Shown: piece after piece, positions 26,361 through 34,869 of the stretch
How positions within the stretch are numbered: the stretch's first letter is position 1
Layout: the number at the start of each line of letters is the position of its first letter
NCBI RefSeq assembly: GCF_000260435.1
Contig: NZ_BACQ01000078.1
Location: 1-48,896, forward strand
From: Lacticaseibacillus zeae DSM 20178 = KCTC 3804
GTDB lineage: Bacteria > Bacillota > Bacilli > Lactobacillales > Lactobacillaceae
Direction of reading: 5' to 3'
DNA: 48,896 nt
Position numbers and translations under genes: made by a program
The notes under the pieces: generated by a model
The model's input: only the letters and a program-made list of their open reading frames with translations
Told to the model about the DNA's origin: nothing
Database searches by the model: none

Positions 26361-27284
26361 ATGGTAAAACTAAACCCGAACGGAACCCGCTTTGTAACGT
26401 TGCCAAACGGTTATCATCTATGGACCCAAACGCAAGGCCAAGGCCAGATTCGGCTGATGACCTTGCACGGCGGACCCGGCGGCACCAACGAAGTGTTTGA
26501 AAACTTTGCGCAAGAACTGGCGCCGTATGGTGTCCGGGTCACCCGTTACGACCAATTGGGTTCATTCTTTTCCGATCAACCCGACTTTTCGGATCCGGCC
26601 AATCAAAAACGATTCCTCAACATCGATTATTACGTCGATGAGGTGGAAAATGTCCGGCAGCAGCTGGGGATTGATCACTTTTGCCTGCTTGGACAGTCTT
26701 GGGGCGGGGTGCTGGCGATCGAGTATGCGCTTAAATATGGCGAACACCTTAAGGGGCTGATCCTAAGCTCGATGATTGATAATCTGGATGAATACCTAGT
26801 CAATATCAACAAAATTCGCGAAAAGATGTTTTCACCTGAAGACGTTGCGTATATGCAGCAAATCGAGGCGCGCCATGCGTTTGACGATGCCAAATACCAG
26901 GCGTTAGTGAGCGAATTAGGTGAGCACTATCTACACCACGCAGCCGATCCTCAGCCACGGCACTTAATTTCAACACTGGCAACGCCGGTCTATCACTATT
27001 TTCAAGGTGACAACGAATTTGTGATGGTCGGCGCGCTTAAAAATTGGGATCGCCGGGCCGATATTCACCGGATTACGGTGCCGACTTATTTGACATTTGG
27101 CGGGCATGAAACCATGCCATTGACCGCCGCGGAACGAATGGCCAAAACGATTCCGCATGCCACGTTGCATGTTACCCCAAACGCCGGACACGGGCAGATG
27201 CTGGACAATCCGACTGACTATTTCAGCCATCTAGGCCAGTGGCTCGCACAAACCGATGCAAACCCCCCTTTAAGCGCCAATTAA
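26361..27284 (+). CDS. Proline iminopeptidase-family alpha/beta hydrolase
   Basis: A protein of 307 residues. HGGPGG (36-41, oxyanion hole), the nucleophile Ser113 in GQSWGG, and the late His in NAGHGQM are those of prolyl aminopeptidases (PepI/PIP, S33), which release N-terminal proline. The usual acid position (GxxD) reads GGHETMP here, so Glu may stand in for the catalytic Asp, or the register is shifted. RBS AGGAAAG precedes the ATG. It is monocistronic. A different peptidase or amidase specificity cannot be excluded. Confidence 0.85.
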   Translation: MVKLNPNGTRFVTLPNGYHLWTQTQGQGQIRLMTLHGGPGGTNEVFENFAQELAPYGVRVTRYDQLGSFFSDQPDFSDPANQKRFLNIDYYVDEVENVRQQLGIDHFCLLGQSWGGVLAIEYALKYGEHLKGLILSSMIDNLDEYLVNINKIREKMFSPEDVAYMQQIEARHAFDDAKYQALVSELGEHYLHHAADPQPRHLISTLATPVYHYFQGDNEFVMVGALKNWDRRADIHRITVPTYLTFGGHETMPLTAAERMAKTIPHATLHVTPNAGHGQMLDNPTDYFSHLGQWLAQTDANPPLSAN

Positions 27285-27336
27285 CGTTATAATAAAAGTG
27301 GTAATTTAAAGTTACTCAGGTAATGGAGGTGCTTTC

Positions 27337-27684
27337 ATGGCTAGCATTGATGAATTAAAAGATGATCTATTTGAACCGGTCCACGCGTTTGATAAGGCGA
27401 TCGAGGAACAACCAGAACTGATGATCCCGATGGCCGTTGTGCATTTGATTCCAATTGCGTTGGCGTTAGGCGGCGGCATCATGATCATTCGCGGTCACCA
27501 GAAGCTGCGCATCGAAAAAGAACGAACCAAACAGCTGAGTCTTAAGTTGCAAATGCACAAGCATCATCATGGTCGCCACAACTGGCGGTTGGCGCCAGAA
27601 CATCGCGGCGCCCATGACGTCTTTGCACCCGAGTACGAAGAGGTGCCTTTGAACAAGAAGCATCACATGCATCACCGTCATTAA
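27337..27684 (+). CDS. Small membrane protein with His-rich tail
   Basis: A protein of 115 residues with an acidic N-terminus, one hydrophobic helix at about residues 30-51 (MIPMAVVHLIPIALALGGG), then a basic and His-rich cytosolic or external tail (KHHHGRH and HHMHHRH). GGAGGTG precedes the ATG. The His clusters could bind metal, but there is no evidence for that. A TATAAT box lies at 27288-27293. It has its own terminator. Function unknown. Confidence 0.7.
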   Translation: MASIDELKDDLFEPVHAFDKAIEEQPELMIPMAVVHLIPIALALGGGIMIIRGHQKLRIEKERTKQLSLKLQMHKHHHGRHNWRLAPEHRGAHDVFAPEYEEVPLNKKHHMHHRH

Positions 27685-27703
27685 GCTTGTTAGCAACGAA
27701 AAT

Positions 27704-27735
27704 GACCCTCGTAGTTCATTTGCGAGGGCCTTTTT
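27704..27735 (+). terminator. Terminator of the His-rich membrane protein gene
   Basis: Stem CCCTCG/CGAGGG with an 11-nt loop, followed by CC and five T. Confidence 0.75.
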
Positions 27736-27840
27736 GTCACTAAGTTTGAGTCAGGGCCTTAACTTTCAATGAGCAGATTGAAACTTGCGGGCAGATGCGG
27801 GAAAATAAGGCAATACAATTATTTTTTGGAGATGAAGCTG

Positions 27841-28365
27841 ATGTCAACCATTTTCATGCGCGCGGCGACGACCAACGATATTCCTGATATGATGCGGGTG
27901 ATTGCTTCCGCTCGCAAGTTTCTAGGCGATCAGGGTATTCCTCAATGGCAAGGCACTTATCCGGATCAGGCAGCCATTGAGCAGGACATTGCCACCGGGA
28001 TCAGCCGGGTGCTCGTGGTTGACGGGAAAGTGGCCGGACTGGCGGCGCTGGTTGTGGGTCCGGATCCACATTATCTCCGGATCGATGGGGAAGGCTGGCT
28101 GGCCGATGTGCCATACCTGGCCGTCCATCGGTTTGCGCTTGATGGCAGCATCCGCGGCAAACAACTAAGCCGGGTTTTCTTCAGCAACATCATGAGTGAA
28201 GCTTATCGCCGCGGTTTTACCGACTTACGGGTCGATACCCACGCACAAAATGTGATTATGCAACATGCGATTACTGGGATGGGTTTCGATTTTCGCGGAA
28301 TTGTGTACATGGATGAGCCCGTGCCGGAACGGAATGCCTACGAGGTGCGGCTGACAACGGGTTGA
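27841..28365 (+). CDS. GNAT family N-acetyltransferase
   Basis: A protein of 174 residues from an ATG at 27841, 9 bases after GGAGA; an ATG at 27832 is too near that site. It has the GNAT fold: N-terminal MRAATTNDIPDMMRVIASAR, central beta strands with VAGLAAL, an acetyl-CoA-binding loop (around SIRGKQLSRVFF) and the helix-strand DLRVDTHAQNVIMQHAITGMGF. The substrate is unknown. It is followed after 24 bases by the antiporter gene, so they may form an operon. Confidence 0.85.
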   Translation: MSTIFMRAATTNDIPDMMRVIASARKFLGDQGIPQWQGTYPDQAAIEQDIATGISRVLVVDGKVAGLAALVVGPDPHYLRIDGEGWLADVPYLAVHRFALDGSIRGKQLSRVFFSNIMSEAYRRGFTDLRVDTHAQNVIMQHAITGMGFDFRGIVYMDEPVPERNAYEVRLTTG

Positions 28366-28389
28366 CGATTTTCAAAATGGAGGAGCAAT

Positions 28390-29544
28390 ATGCAGGATAT
28401 TGGCAACTTAGCACTCATCTTGGTAACAACATTGATACTGGCGCATATCAGTCGCTTGCTGAAAATGCCTGCCGTGATCGGTGAGTTGTTAGCGGGAATT
28501 TTAATTGGACCGGCATTATTGGGTTGGCTGACGCCTAGCCATACGATTTCATTATTTGCCGAAATTGGTGTTATTATTTTGATGTTTTTAGCCGGGCTCG
28601 AAAGCGATTTGGATTTACTGAAAAAATACTTCAAACCCGGCATGCTGGTAGCAATGATCGGGGTGATCGTGCCTGTGGTCGTCGTGTTCGGCTTTGCGCA
28701 CATTTGGGGATTCAATTTGACCAGCAGCCTTTTTCTCGGCATCACCTTTGCAGCAACATCCGTCTCGATTTCCGTTGAGGTTTTGAAAGAACTGCATGCG
28801 CTGGACGGCCGCAATGGGGCGACCATCTTGGGTGCGGCGGTGGTCGACGATATTCTGACGGTTTTGATTTTGAGTTTCACGGTGGCAGTGTTAGGGGAAC
28901 AAAAGACAGCCAGCGTGCCGTTCTGGTTGCAAATTGTTGAACAGTTGCTGTACTTCATCGGGATTTATCTGGTGGTTCGCTGGGCGGCACCGTATTTGAT
29001 GGGGCTGGCGGAAAAACTGTTCCCGGCATCTGCCGTCACCATTATGTCGCTGCTGATTTGCTTGGGGATGGCCTATGTGGCGGATCTTGTTGGTATGTCA
29101 GCGGTTATCGGTGCCTTTTTTGCCGGGGTTGCGGTTGGGCAGACCCATTATCGGCAGGAAGTTGACAGTAATCTGAGTGCGATTGGCTATGCGGTGTTCA
29201 TTCCGGTTTTCTTTGTCAGCGTCGGCTTGAACATGCGCTTTGATACGTTTGGTCGCGATATCGGGTTTATCGCCATTTTGACTTTGTTGGCTTTGGTGAC
29301 CAAGTGGGTCGGTTGCGGCCTCGGCGATCGCCTGGCCGGGGCGACCTGGTTGCAAAGTAACGTGGTCGGTGCTGGCATGGTGTCCCGCGGCGAGATGGCC
29401 TTGATCGTGGCCCAAATCGGTTTTGAGGCTAAGTTGATGGATGCTGAGTATTATTCGGCGGTCATTGTGGTGATTGTCCTGACAACGCTAATTGCGCCGG
29501 TGATTCTAAAGGACGCCCTCCATCGGGAACAGGAACTTGTATAA
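28390..29544 (+). CDS. CPA2 cation:proton antiporter (NapA/KefB type)
   Basis: A protein of 384 residues with about twelve hydrophobic helices. The ion-binding pair Asp-Asp is in GAAVVDDIL near residue 157, as in electrogenic NapA-type Na+/H+ antiporters. GELLAGILIGP (helix 2) and GEMALIVAQIGF (helix 10) are also conserved. There is no cytosolic TrkA-N domain, unlike KefB. GGAGGAG precedes the ATG. It should expel Na+ or K+ in exchange for protons. Confidence 0.88.
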   Translation: MQDIGNLALILVTTLILAHISRLLKMPAVIGELLAGILIGPALLGWLTPSHTISLFAEIGVIILMFLAGLESDLDLLKKYFKPGMLVAMIGVIVPVVVVFGFAHIWGFNLTSSLFLGITFAATSVSISVEVLKELHALDGRNGATILGAAVVDDILTVLILSFTVAVLGEQKTASVPFWLQIVEQLLYFIGIYLVVRWAAPYLMGLAEKLFPASAVTIMSLLICLGMAYVADLVGMSAVIGAFFAGVAVGQTHYRQEVDSNLSAIGYAVFIPVFFVSVGLNMRFDTFGRDIGFIAILTLLALVTKWVGCGLGDRLAGATWLQSNVVGAGMVSRGEMALIVAQIGFEAKLMDAEYYSAVIVVIVLTTLIAPVILKDALHREQELV

Positions 29545-29625
29545 TGTAAGTCGTAAACTCACCAAAAATTAGTGTTCATGACGGTTTGAGGCGCTTATGG
29601 ACGGTTGAGAATAAGGAGGATTTTA

Positions 29626-30297
29626 ATGGCAACTTTATTTTTTGATTTTGATGGGACCGTGGCAGATTCAGAAGCCGGCATTGTCGCGGGATTAAAGTAC
29701 ATGGTTCAGGATCGCGGCTTGCGGCCTTTGGATAATTCGGCGTATGTACAGTTTATCGGCCCGGCTTTGGTGGATATGTTGCCGAAAGTCTGGCCGGAGT
29801 TGGATGATGTCGAGGTTAAACGGGCAATTGACGCTTTCCATCATTACTACGAGGAAGAGGGCCTGTATCAAGCAAAACTTTACCCTAACTTCCTGGATAC
29901 CATGACTGAATTGAAGCAACAAGGCGATCAGCTGTACATTGCCTCGGCAAAACCAGAGACCATGTTGCATCGTTTGGTGAAACATTTTTCACTGGATCAA
30001 TATTTTGCCGGTGCATACGGTGCCAGTGACGATGAGCAAACTCGGGTGACAAAGACCGATGTTTTGGCCTATGCGTTGAAGGCGACCCAGACTGACCCTG
30101 CTGCCAGTGTCATGATTGGCGATCGTGCAAACGATATGACCGGTGGCTTGGATAATCATGTTCAGCTGCTCGGCGTCACCTATGGCTTCGGGTCGGCCAA
30201 GGAGTTGCAAGATGCCGGCGCTAAAGTCTTGGCCGATAAGCCGGAAGCAATTCCGGAAGGCTTGAAAAAGGTTGCCAAACTTAACGCCAAGTCCTGA
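29626..30297 (+). CDS. HAD family hydrolase (phosphoglycolate phosphatase-like)
   Basis: A protein of 223 residues from an ATG at 29626, 6 bases after AAGGAGG. HAD motif I is DFDGTVADS (nucleophile Asp near residue 8), motif II is IASAKPET, the motif III Lys is in RVTKTDVL and motif IV is MIGDRANDM. The cap domain lies between motifs I and II. The layout matches Gph/PpaX-type phosphatases acting on small phosphorylated metabolites; the substrate is not determinable. Confidence 0.88.
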   Translation: MATLFFDFDGTVADSEAGIVAGLKYMVQDRGLRPLDNSAYVQFIGPALVDMLPKVWPELDDVEVKRAIDAFHHYYEEEGLYQAKLYPNFLDTMTELKQQGDQLYIASAKPETMLHRLVKHFSLDQYFAGAYGASDDEQTRVTKTDVLAYALKATQTDPAASVMIGDRANDMTGGLDNHVQLLGVTYGFGSAKELQDAGAKVLADKPEAIPEGLKKVAKLNAKS

Positions 30298-30321
30298 GAG
30301 TGTGGTACATCTGCAAGTAAC

Positions 30322-30366
30322 AAAACGACGCCAGAGTTCGGTTTTCCGAGCTTTGACGTCGTTTTT
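30322..30366. terminator. Bidirectional terminator
   Basis: Arms starting AAAACGACG and ending CGTCGTTTTT, with mismatches in the middle of the stem, between converging HAD hydrolase and MarR genes. Confidence 0.8.
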
Positions 30367-30387
30367 ATATCCAGACAGTCCAGCAGC

Positions 30388-30846
30388 CTATTGCTCTTTT
30401 TTAGCAGCTTGCCGGGGCTGGATGACTTTTGTGCCGATTTCATTTAAAAGCTTCACAAATTGCTTGGCTTTGCGTACGCCTAAAGCGTTCACCCATTCGT
30501 TGAAGCGCTCGCTGGCTTCTTTGGTAATCGCGGCTTCTACCTGCTTACCAAGCGGTGTTAGCTGCAATGTATTACGCCGCCGATCAGCTTCGAACTTGGA
30601 TTGCGTCACGTAATTCAAATTACGCAACACGCGTATTTGCCGCGCAACAGCCGGCTTGGTTACGCCGCGTTTGGCAACAATGGCAGTCAAGCTGATGGTG
30701 GGATCATTGGCAATGTCGGATAAAATCCGGTATTGCTCGAAACTCAAATGGTATTGGGCCATGGGTTCTGAGATCAGTTCGTTGATATTCTTGAATGTTG
30801 AGAAATAGGCATCCACATATGCCTCTAGTAAGGGTTTATCAGTCAT
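30388..30846 (-). CDS. MarR family transcriptional regulator
   Basis: A protein of 152 residues from an ATG at 30846, 7 bases after GGAGG. The winged helix spans about residues 30-100: YRILSDIANDPTISLTAIVAK, then TKPAVARQIRVLRNLNYV, then the wing with EADRRRNTLQLTPLG. C-terminal helices form the dimer interface. It is divergent from an alpha/beta hydrolase gene whose promoter lies in the 122-bp gap, a likely target. The ligand is unknown. Confidence 0.9.
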   Translation of the reverse strand: MTDKPLLEAYVDAYFSTFKNINELISEPMAQYHLSFEQYRILSDIANDPTISLTAIVAKRGVTKPAVARQIRVLRNLNYVTQSKFEADRRRNTLQLTPLGKQVEAAITKEASERFNEWVNALGVRKAKQFVKLLNEIGTKVIQPRQAAKKEQ

Positions 30847-30968
30847 TTTTCTTCCTCCAGACATTATCTTAACAAAACACAGGCTACATGTAACTTGAAA
30901 TTCTGAAAAGTTGCGGTACACTTTTTAGTTATGTAAAGGACTTGAACTACTTATGGAGGCTACAAAAC

Positions 30969-31913
30969 GTGCGAAAACATAAAAAGGCATGGCTGATCGG
31001 GATACTGTCAGTCGTTGGGGTTATTGTGGTGGGCTTAATTGGGGCCAGTCTTTATTTTTACCAATATGCATTTGTACCCTCAAAGAAGTCTTTTTTGAGT
31101 GGCAAAGAGAGTCGCATCATTACGGACGGGAAAGCATGGCTTAAATCCGTACATAAAGAAACCTGGACGCAGCAGGCGGTTGGCGACAAGCTTAAGTTGG
31201 TGGCGGATTATGTTCCGGCGGCCAAACCAACGACCAAAACCGTTGTGGTGGCGCATGGCTATATGACGAACAAAGAATATATGGCGCCGCAAATCAAGAT
31301 GTTTCATGATGCCGGCTTCAATGTTCTGGCTCCTGATGATCGCGGCCAAGGACAATCGGAAGGCAATTATATCGGTTATGGGTGGCCAGACCGACTAGAT
31401 TACCTGAAGTGGATTAACCAAATCATCAAAAAACAAGGCAAACAAAGTCAAATTGCCTTGTACGGTGTCTCGATGGGCGGCGCGACCGTGATGTACGTCA
31501 GTGGCGAGAAGCTGCCGCCGCAAGTCAAGAGCATTGTTGAAGACTGCGGCTACACCAGCATTATTGACGAACTTGCATATCAAGCCAAGTCAATGTTTAA
31601 TTTGCCAAAGTGGCCGTTGGTGCCGGCAGTGGCGCTGACCGCAACGCTTAAGGCAGGTTACAACGTATTTGACGCCAGCGCGATTGAGGCTTTGCACAAG
31701 AATACGCGGCCGATTCTTTTTATCCACGGAGCCAAAGACACATTTGTCCCGACAAAAATGGTTTACCAGAATTATCGCGCAGCCACTAAAGCGAAAAAAG
31801 CGCTTTGGGTGGTTAAAGGTGCCGCTCATGCGCGCAGTTTTCCGGATCATCCCCAGGTTTACGCCAAACGTGTAGTCGGCTGGTTCAACGCCAACTGGTG
31901 CTTGACTGCTTGA
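30969..31913 (+). CDS. Membrane-anchored alpha/beta hydrolase
   Basis: A protein of 314 residues from a GTG at 30969, 9 bases after GGAGG. A basic N-terminus (RKHKK) and one transmembrane helix (about 8-30) put the enzyme outside the cell. The hydrolase body has the oxyanion loop VVAHGYMTNK, DDRGQGQSEGN, the nucleophile Ser in GVSMGGATV, the acid in HGAKDTFVP and the His in GAAHARS. It resembles YqkD-type extracellular esterases of Firmicutes. The substrate is unknown. Its stop is 4 bases from the converging nrdI stop. Confidence 0.85.
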   Translation: MRKHKKAWLIGILSVVGVIVVGLIGASLYFYQYAFVPSKKSFLSGKESRIITDGKAWLKSVHKETWTQQAVGDKLKLVADYVPAAKPTTKTVVVAHGYMTNKEYMAPQIKMFHDAGFNVLAPDDRGQGQSEGNYIGYGWPDRLDYLKWINQIIKKQGKQSQIALYGVSMGGATVMYVSGEKLPPQVKSIVEDCGYTSIIDELAYQAKSMFNLPKWPLVPAVALTATLKAGYNVFDASAIEALHKNTRPILFIHGAKDTFVPTKMVYQNYRAATKAKKALWVVKGAAHARSFPDHPQVYAKRVVGWFNANWCLTA

Positions 31914-31917
31914 CTGC

Positions 31918-32391
31918 TTAATGCTGTGCTTCGTTGGCGGCAACACGGGTAAGGATCGTGTAAATCTTTTGCGCATCGCTTGGTGTGCCGCGAAGTTCGT
32001 AATCGGCTAAAAACGGGGCGTCGAATTCTTTAGCGTAGCGTTTGGCGGTGAGGCAGTATTGTTCATTAAAATTCCGATTGCCCGAGCCGATGATGCCTAA
32101 GCAATACTCGGCATTTTCACCTTCAGCAAGGTAGTCGCCCATCGCATTGGTCATCAGTTCCTTGACACCATTGTCGATGCCGTTGCCGCCGTCAAGATAC
32201 GTGGGCACCATGACAAAAAACGGTTTGGTTTCTCCATCGCTCTGGGTGGCTTCAGAAATTTCCTTCAGTTGAATCGGTGGATTGTCGGGATTCTGCTGGT
32301 GCTGGGCTTCGGCATAGTCGGCTAAGCGATGAGCAAAAGCGCGCGTGTTGCCGGAGATTGAAATGAATAAAACGCGAATAGGTTCAGTCAT
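31918..32391 (-). CDS. nrdI: NrdI, flavodoxin-like ribonucleotide reductase activator
   Basis: A protein of 157 residues. The FMN loop is ISISGNTRAFAHRL, followed by FFVMVPTYLDGGNGID and the NrdI hallmark GSGNRNFNEQYCLTAKRYA, then ELRGT. NrdI supplies the oxidant that builds the dimanganese-tyrosyl cofactor of NrdF in class Ib ribonucleotide reductase. nrdH, nrdE and nrdF are not in the window, so it is detached from the usual operon. AGAGGC precedes the ATG. It lies 236 bases downstream of the aldo/keto reductase gene, with a terminator and repeat between. Confidence 0.92.
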   Translation of the reverse strand: MTEPIRVLFISISGNTRAFAHRLADYAEAQHQQNPDNPPIQLKEISEATQSDGETKPFFVMVPTYLDGGNGIDNGVKELMTNAMGDYLAEGENAEYCLGIIGSGNRNFNEQYCLTAKRYAKEFDAPFLADYELRGTPSDAQKIYTILTRVAANEAQH

Positions 32392-32447
32392 GATGATTGC
32401 CTCTTTCGTTTAAAAGTAAAATTGCTGGTTAGTAGCCATAAAGCCAG

Positions 32448-32495
32448 AAAAAGGAGTCGCGGTGTCGTCTTTAGCGAAACGCTGCGACTCCTTTT
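32448..32495 (-). terminator. Terminator downstream of the aldo/keto reductase gene
   Basis: Arms AAAAGGAGTCGC and GCGACTCCTTTT are perfectly complementary, with A/T runs on both sides and a structured loop. It lies after repeat copy 2 in the direction of the reductase gene and insulates nrdI. Confidence 0.8.
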
Positions 32496-32497
32496 GA

Positions 32498-32620
32498 GTG
32501 AGCGTGAGCCGGCGCGGTCAGAAACCGGAGTGTAAGTGGCCTTGGACGTGATGGCCGGGTTTTGGCCATTGCGACCAAGGTCCTTACACGCAGGCTTCTG
32601 CGCCGGCGAACGCGTTATGG
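32498..32620 (+). repeat. Palindromic intergenic repeat, copy 2
   Basis: A 123-bp copy. Inner arms CCTTGG/CCAAGG and ATGGCC/GGCCAT, middle arms GTGTAAG/CTTACAC, outer arms CCGGCGC/GCGCCGG with a 4-nt bulge. Ends are GTGAGCGTGAG and CGAACGCGTTATGG. The right half is nearly identical to the half copy at 42920-42987. Confidence 0.9.
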
Positions 32621-32627
32621 AAACAAA

Positions 32628-33452
32628 TTAAAACTCCTGATAAACAGCCGGATTCTGATCCCTTAAGCGGCCATCAGGCTTGCTCAACTGATCAATGGCT
32701 GTCATTTCTTCCTTTGTCAGGCTAAAATCAAAAATATCAAGATTCGTGCGCTGCCGGGAAAGATGAGCCGATTTTGGAATTGGCAAGACACGGTGTTGGA
32801 GATCCCAGCGCAGGATAACCTGCCCGACATTTTTACCATGTTCCGCAGCAATTTGCTTGATGACAGGTTCTTTTAAAACGGCACCGCGACCTAAGGGACT
32901 CCAGGCAACTGTTTGAATGTTATGGGCGTCATCATACTCACGTTGGGTTTGCTGGTTAAAGTAAGGATGTAGCTCCACTTGATTAACCGCTGGCGTGACG
33001 CCGGTTTCTTTAATCAGCCGATCAATGTGCTCCGGCAAAAAGTTGGAAACACCAATTGAGCGAATTAAGCCGAACCGTTGCGCTTGAATCAGCGCCTGCC
33101 ACGCTTCAACGTAAAGTCCTTCTTTCGGGTTAGGCCAGTGGATCAAATAAAGATCGTAATAATCCAGGCCAGCGCGGTACAGGCTTTCTTCGATCGTGTC
33201 AATCGCTTCTTGGTAACGGTGATGACGGCCAGGTAACTTAGATGCAACGATCAATTGGCTGCGGGGAATGCCGCTTTGGCGAACCGCTTCGCCCACAGCA
33301 CCTTCGTTTTCATAATTAAACGCTGCATCAAGCAGGCGATACCCTAGGTTAAGGGCACCGACCATAGCTCTGACGCCGTTCGTGCCATTTAATTTATATG
33401 TCCCGAACCCGACTGCCGGCAAGACGTTGCCGTCGTTTAACGTATAGTGCAT
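32628..33452 (-). CDS. Aldo/keto reductase
   Basis: A protein of 274 residues with a TIM barrel and NADPH dependence. The catalytic tetrad is complete: Asp42 in LLDAAFNYENE, Tyr47, Lys72 in VASKLPG, and His105 in LYLIHWPNP. The NADPH phosphate segment LPIPKSAHLSRQRTN is near residue 230. AAGGAGG precedes the ATG. It probably reduces small aldehydes or keto acids, such as 2,5-diketogluconate-type or methylglyoxal-type substrates; this is family-based. Confidence 0.93.
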   Translation of the reverse strand: MHYTLNDGNVLPAVGFGTYKLNGTNGVRAMVGALNLGYRLLDAAFNYENEGAVGEAVRQSGIPRSQLIVASKLPGRHHRYQEAIDTIEESLYRAGLDYYDLYLIHWPNPKEGLYVEAWQALIQAQRFGLIRSIGVSNFLPEHIDRLIKETGVTPAVNQVELHPYFNQQTQREYDDAHNIQTVAWSPLGRGAVLKEPVIKQIAAEHGKNVGQVILRWDLQHRVLPIPKSAHLSRQRTNLDIFDFSLTKEEMTAIDQLSKPDGRLRDQNPAVYQEF

Positions 33453-33580
33453 GCAAACAACCTCCTTGTGAAATACGAAATCGCTGGTGGTTTATCGTGC
33501 AATAACAGGTGATGTCGTTGCCGCTTCATTTAGTGTAGTCCAAATGTCAGGATGCGTACAAGTCACGATGGTGCATCGTG

Positions 33581-33586
33581 TATAAT
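33581..33586 (+). promoter_or_regulatory. -10 box for the 33608 gene
   Basis: A consensus TATAAT preceded by TG lies 22 bases before the GTG start, leaving a leader of about 15 bases. The -35 is weak. It decides the start, because the earlier in-frame ATG at 33578 lies upstream of this box. Confidence 0.55.
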
Positions 33587-33607
33587 GAATGCCATATAAG
33601 GAAGCAG

Positions 33608-34468
33608 GTGATCAAAACGAGAACACAACAATGGCGAGCCATTTCCCGAAGTTGGTTTGCATTTTTCACCATGATTTTCTGGGTGCTTCTTTTTGTTGAA
33701 GCCTTCAGCACGGGAATGATGTTGACCGTTGGAACACCGGCCCGCACTGAACAAGTGATTGTTAAAAGCAAAGGGTTGGTGCAGATGACCCAATCCCTAA
33801 ATAGAGAATTAATCGATACGGCGAACAAGAACGGCGCTACTTTGAATCCGCAATCGACGCTGGTCACCATCGATGACACGCAACGGTTGGCTTCAAAAAT
33901 GGTGACTGCCAGTGCGGATAATCAAATGCGCGTGTCACTGGATACGATTAAAGAAAGCATAGCTAGTCGCCTGCAGAAAGCCGCTGCCGATCAAGGGCAA
34001 AATTTTGATCAAAAGAAAGTGCTGACGAGCCTTACAACCTTCCTTGATCGCGAAATCAATCAGTTCGTGATGTCTGAGGGCTGGGGACGGGCCTATCCGT
34101 TATTGGTGCTCATGACCCAAACCGCGGTCATTGTGGCGGCGATCCTGATGGTGATCGTTTTATTGATTATGCTAAAAACCGCTCACTCTTGGCGCCGATT
34201 CTTGGTGGTCACGGGTCGTTCTACTTACATCATGGGCTATATGGGCGGATTTATGGCAGTTTTAACAACCGCTAGCCCGTTCTTAGGCGCCATTAGTGCC
34301 CGAATGCCGGTTAATGCTGAACTGGCGCGTGATTTGCTTCTTGCGTATTCACCGTTGTGGCAGCGCGTGGCCGGTTGGACCATTGTCATTGGGTTGGTGA
34401 TCGCGGCGCTGAGTCATTTCCTGCCGCGGCCGGCCGCCGATGAAAGTGAGTCGGTGAATGCGGCATGA
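33608..34468 (+). CDS. Membrane protein of unknown function
   Basis: A protein of 286 residues from a GTG at 33608 with AGGAAG upstream. The frame begins at 33578, but that codon overlaps the promoter. One hydrophobic helix lies at about residues 17-38, then an extracellular helical region (40-165) rich in Gln, Lys and Thr, then four more helices (about 177-200, 213-235, 239-255 and 260-280). No motif is recognised. It is followed by three tandem repeat copies. Confidence 0.7.
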   Translation: MIKTRTQQWRAISRSWFAFFTMIFWVLLFVEAFSTGMMLTVGTPARTEQVIVKSKGLVQMTQSLNRELIDTANKNGATLNPQSTLVTIDDTQRLASKMVTASADNQMRVSLDTIKESIASRLQKAAADQGQNFDQKKVLTSLTTFLDREINQFVMSEGWGRAYPLLVLMTQTAVIVAAILMVIVLLIMLKTAHSWRRFLVVTGRSTYIMGYMGGFMAVLTTASPFLGAISARMPVNAELARDLLLAYSPLWQRVAGWTIVIGLVIAALSHFLPRPAADESESVNAA

Positions 34469-34484
34469 CGGGTTTATTGAATCG

Positions 34485-34608
34485 CATTAACGCGTTCGCC
34501 AGCGCAGAAGTCTGCGTGTAAGGACCTTGGTCGCAATGGCCTAAGCCCGGGCCATCACGCCCAAGGACGCTTACACTTCGACTTCTAAGCGCGCCGGCTC
34601 ACGCTCAC
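34485..34608 (-). repeat. Palindromic intergenic repeat, copy 3a
   Basis: A 124-bp copy in reverse orientation, first of three tandem. Outer arms AGAAGTC/GACTTCT, middle CTTACAC-type arms, inner CCTTGG/CCAAGG and ATGGCC/GGCCAT. Confidence 0.88.
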
Positions 34609-34730
34609 CATAACGCGTTCGCCAGCCCAGAAACCTGCGTGTAAGGACCTCAGTCGCAATGGCCAAGGTCGGGCCATCACGCCTGAGGCCACTTACACTC
34701 CGGTTTCTAACCGGGCTGGCTCACGCTCAC
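34609..34730 (-). repeat. Palindromic intergenic repeat, copy 3b
   Basis: A 122-bp copy, second of the tandem three, same orientation. Outer arms CCAGCCC/GGGCTGG and AGAAACC/GGTTTCT, inner arms CCTCAG/CTGAGG and ATGGCC/GGCCAT. Confidence 0.88.
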
Positions 34731-34853
34731 TATAACGCGTTCCCAGGCGCAGGAGTCTGCGTGTAAGGACCTTGGTCGCAATGGCCTAAGTTCGGGCCAT
34801 CACGACCAAGGCCGCTTACACTCCGTCTCCTAAGCGCGCCGGCTCACGCTCAC
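34731..34853 (-). repeat. Palindromic intergenic repeat, copy 3c
   Basis: A 123-bp copy, third of the tandem three. Outer arms AGGAG/CTCCT, inner arms CCTTGGTCG/CGACCAAGG and ATGGCC/GGCCAT. It ends 16 bases before the start of the DUF915 hydrolase gene, next to its GGGAGG site. Confidence 0.88.
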
Positions 34854-34869
34854 TAGAAAGGGAGGTTTC

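Noticed and set aside
31905-31925. Missing terminators where hydrolase and nrdI stops, or DUF915 and DUF421 stops, nearly touch
   Set aside because: Convergent genes with 4-8 bases between stops are common in compact genomes; no further structure was seen there.
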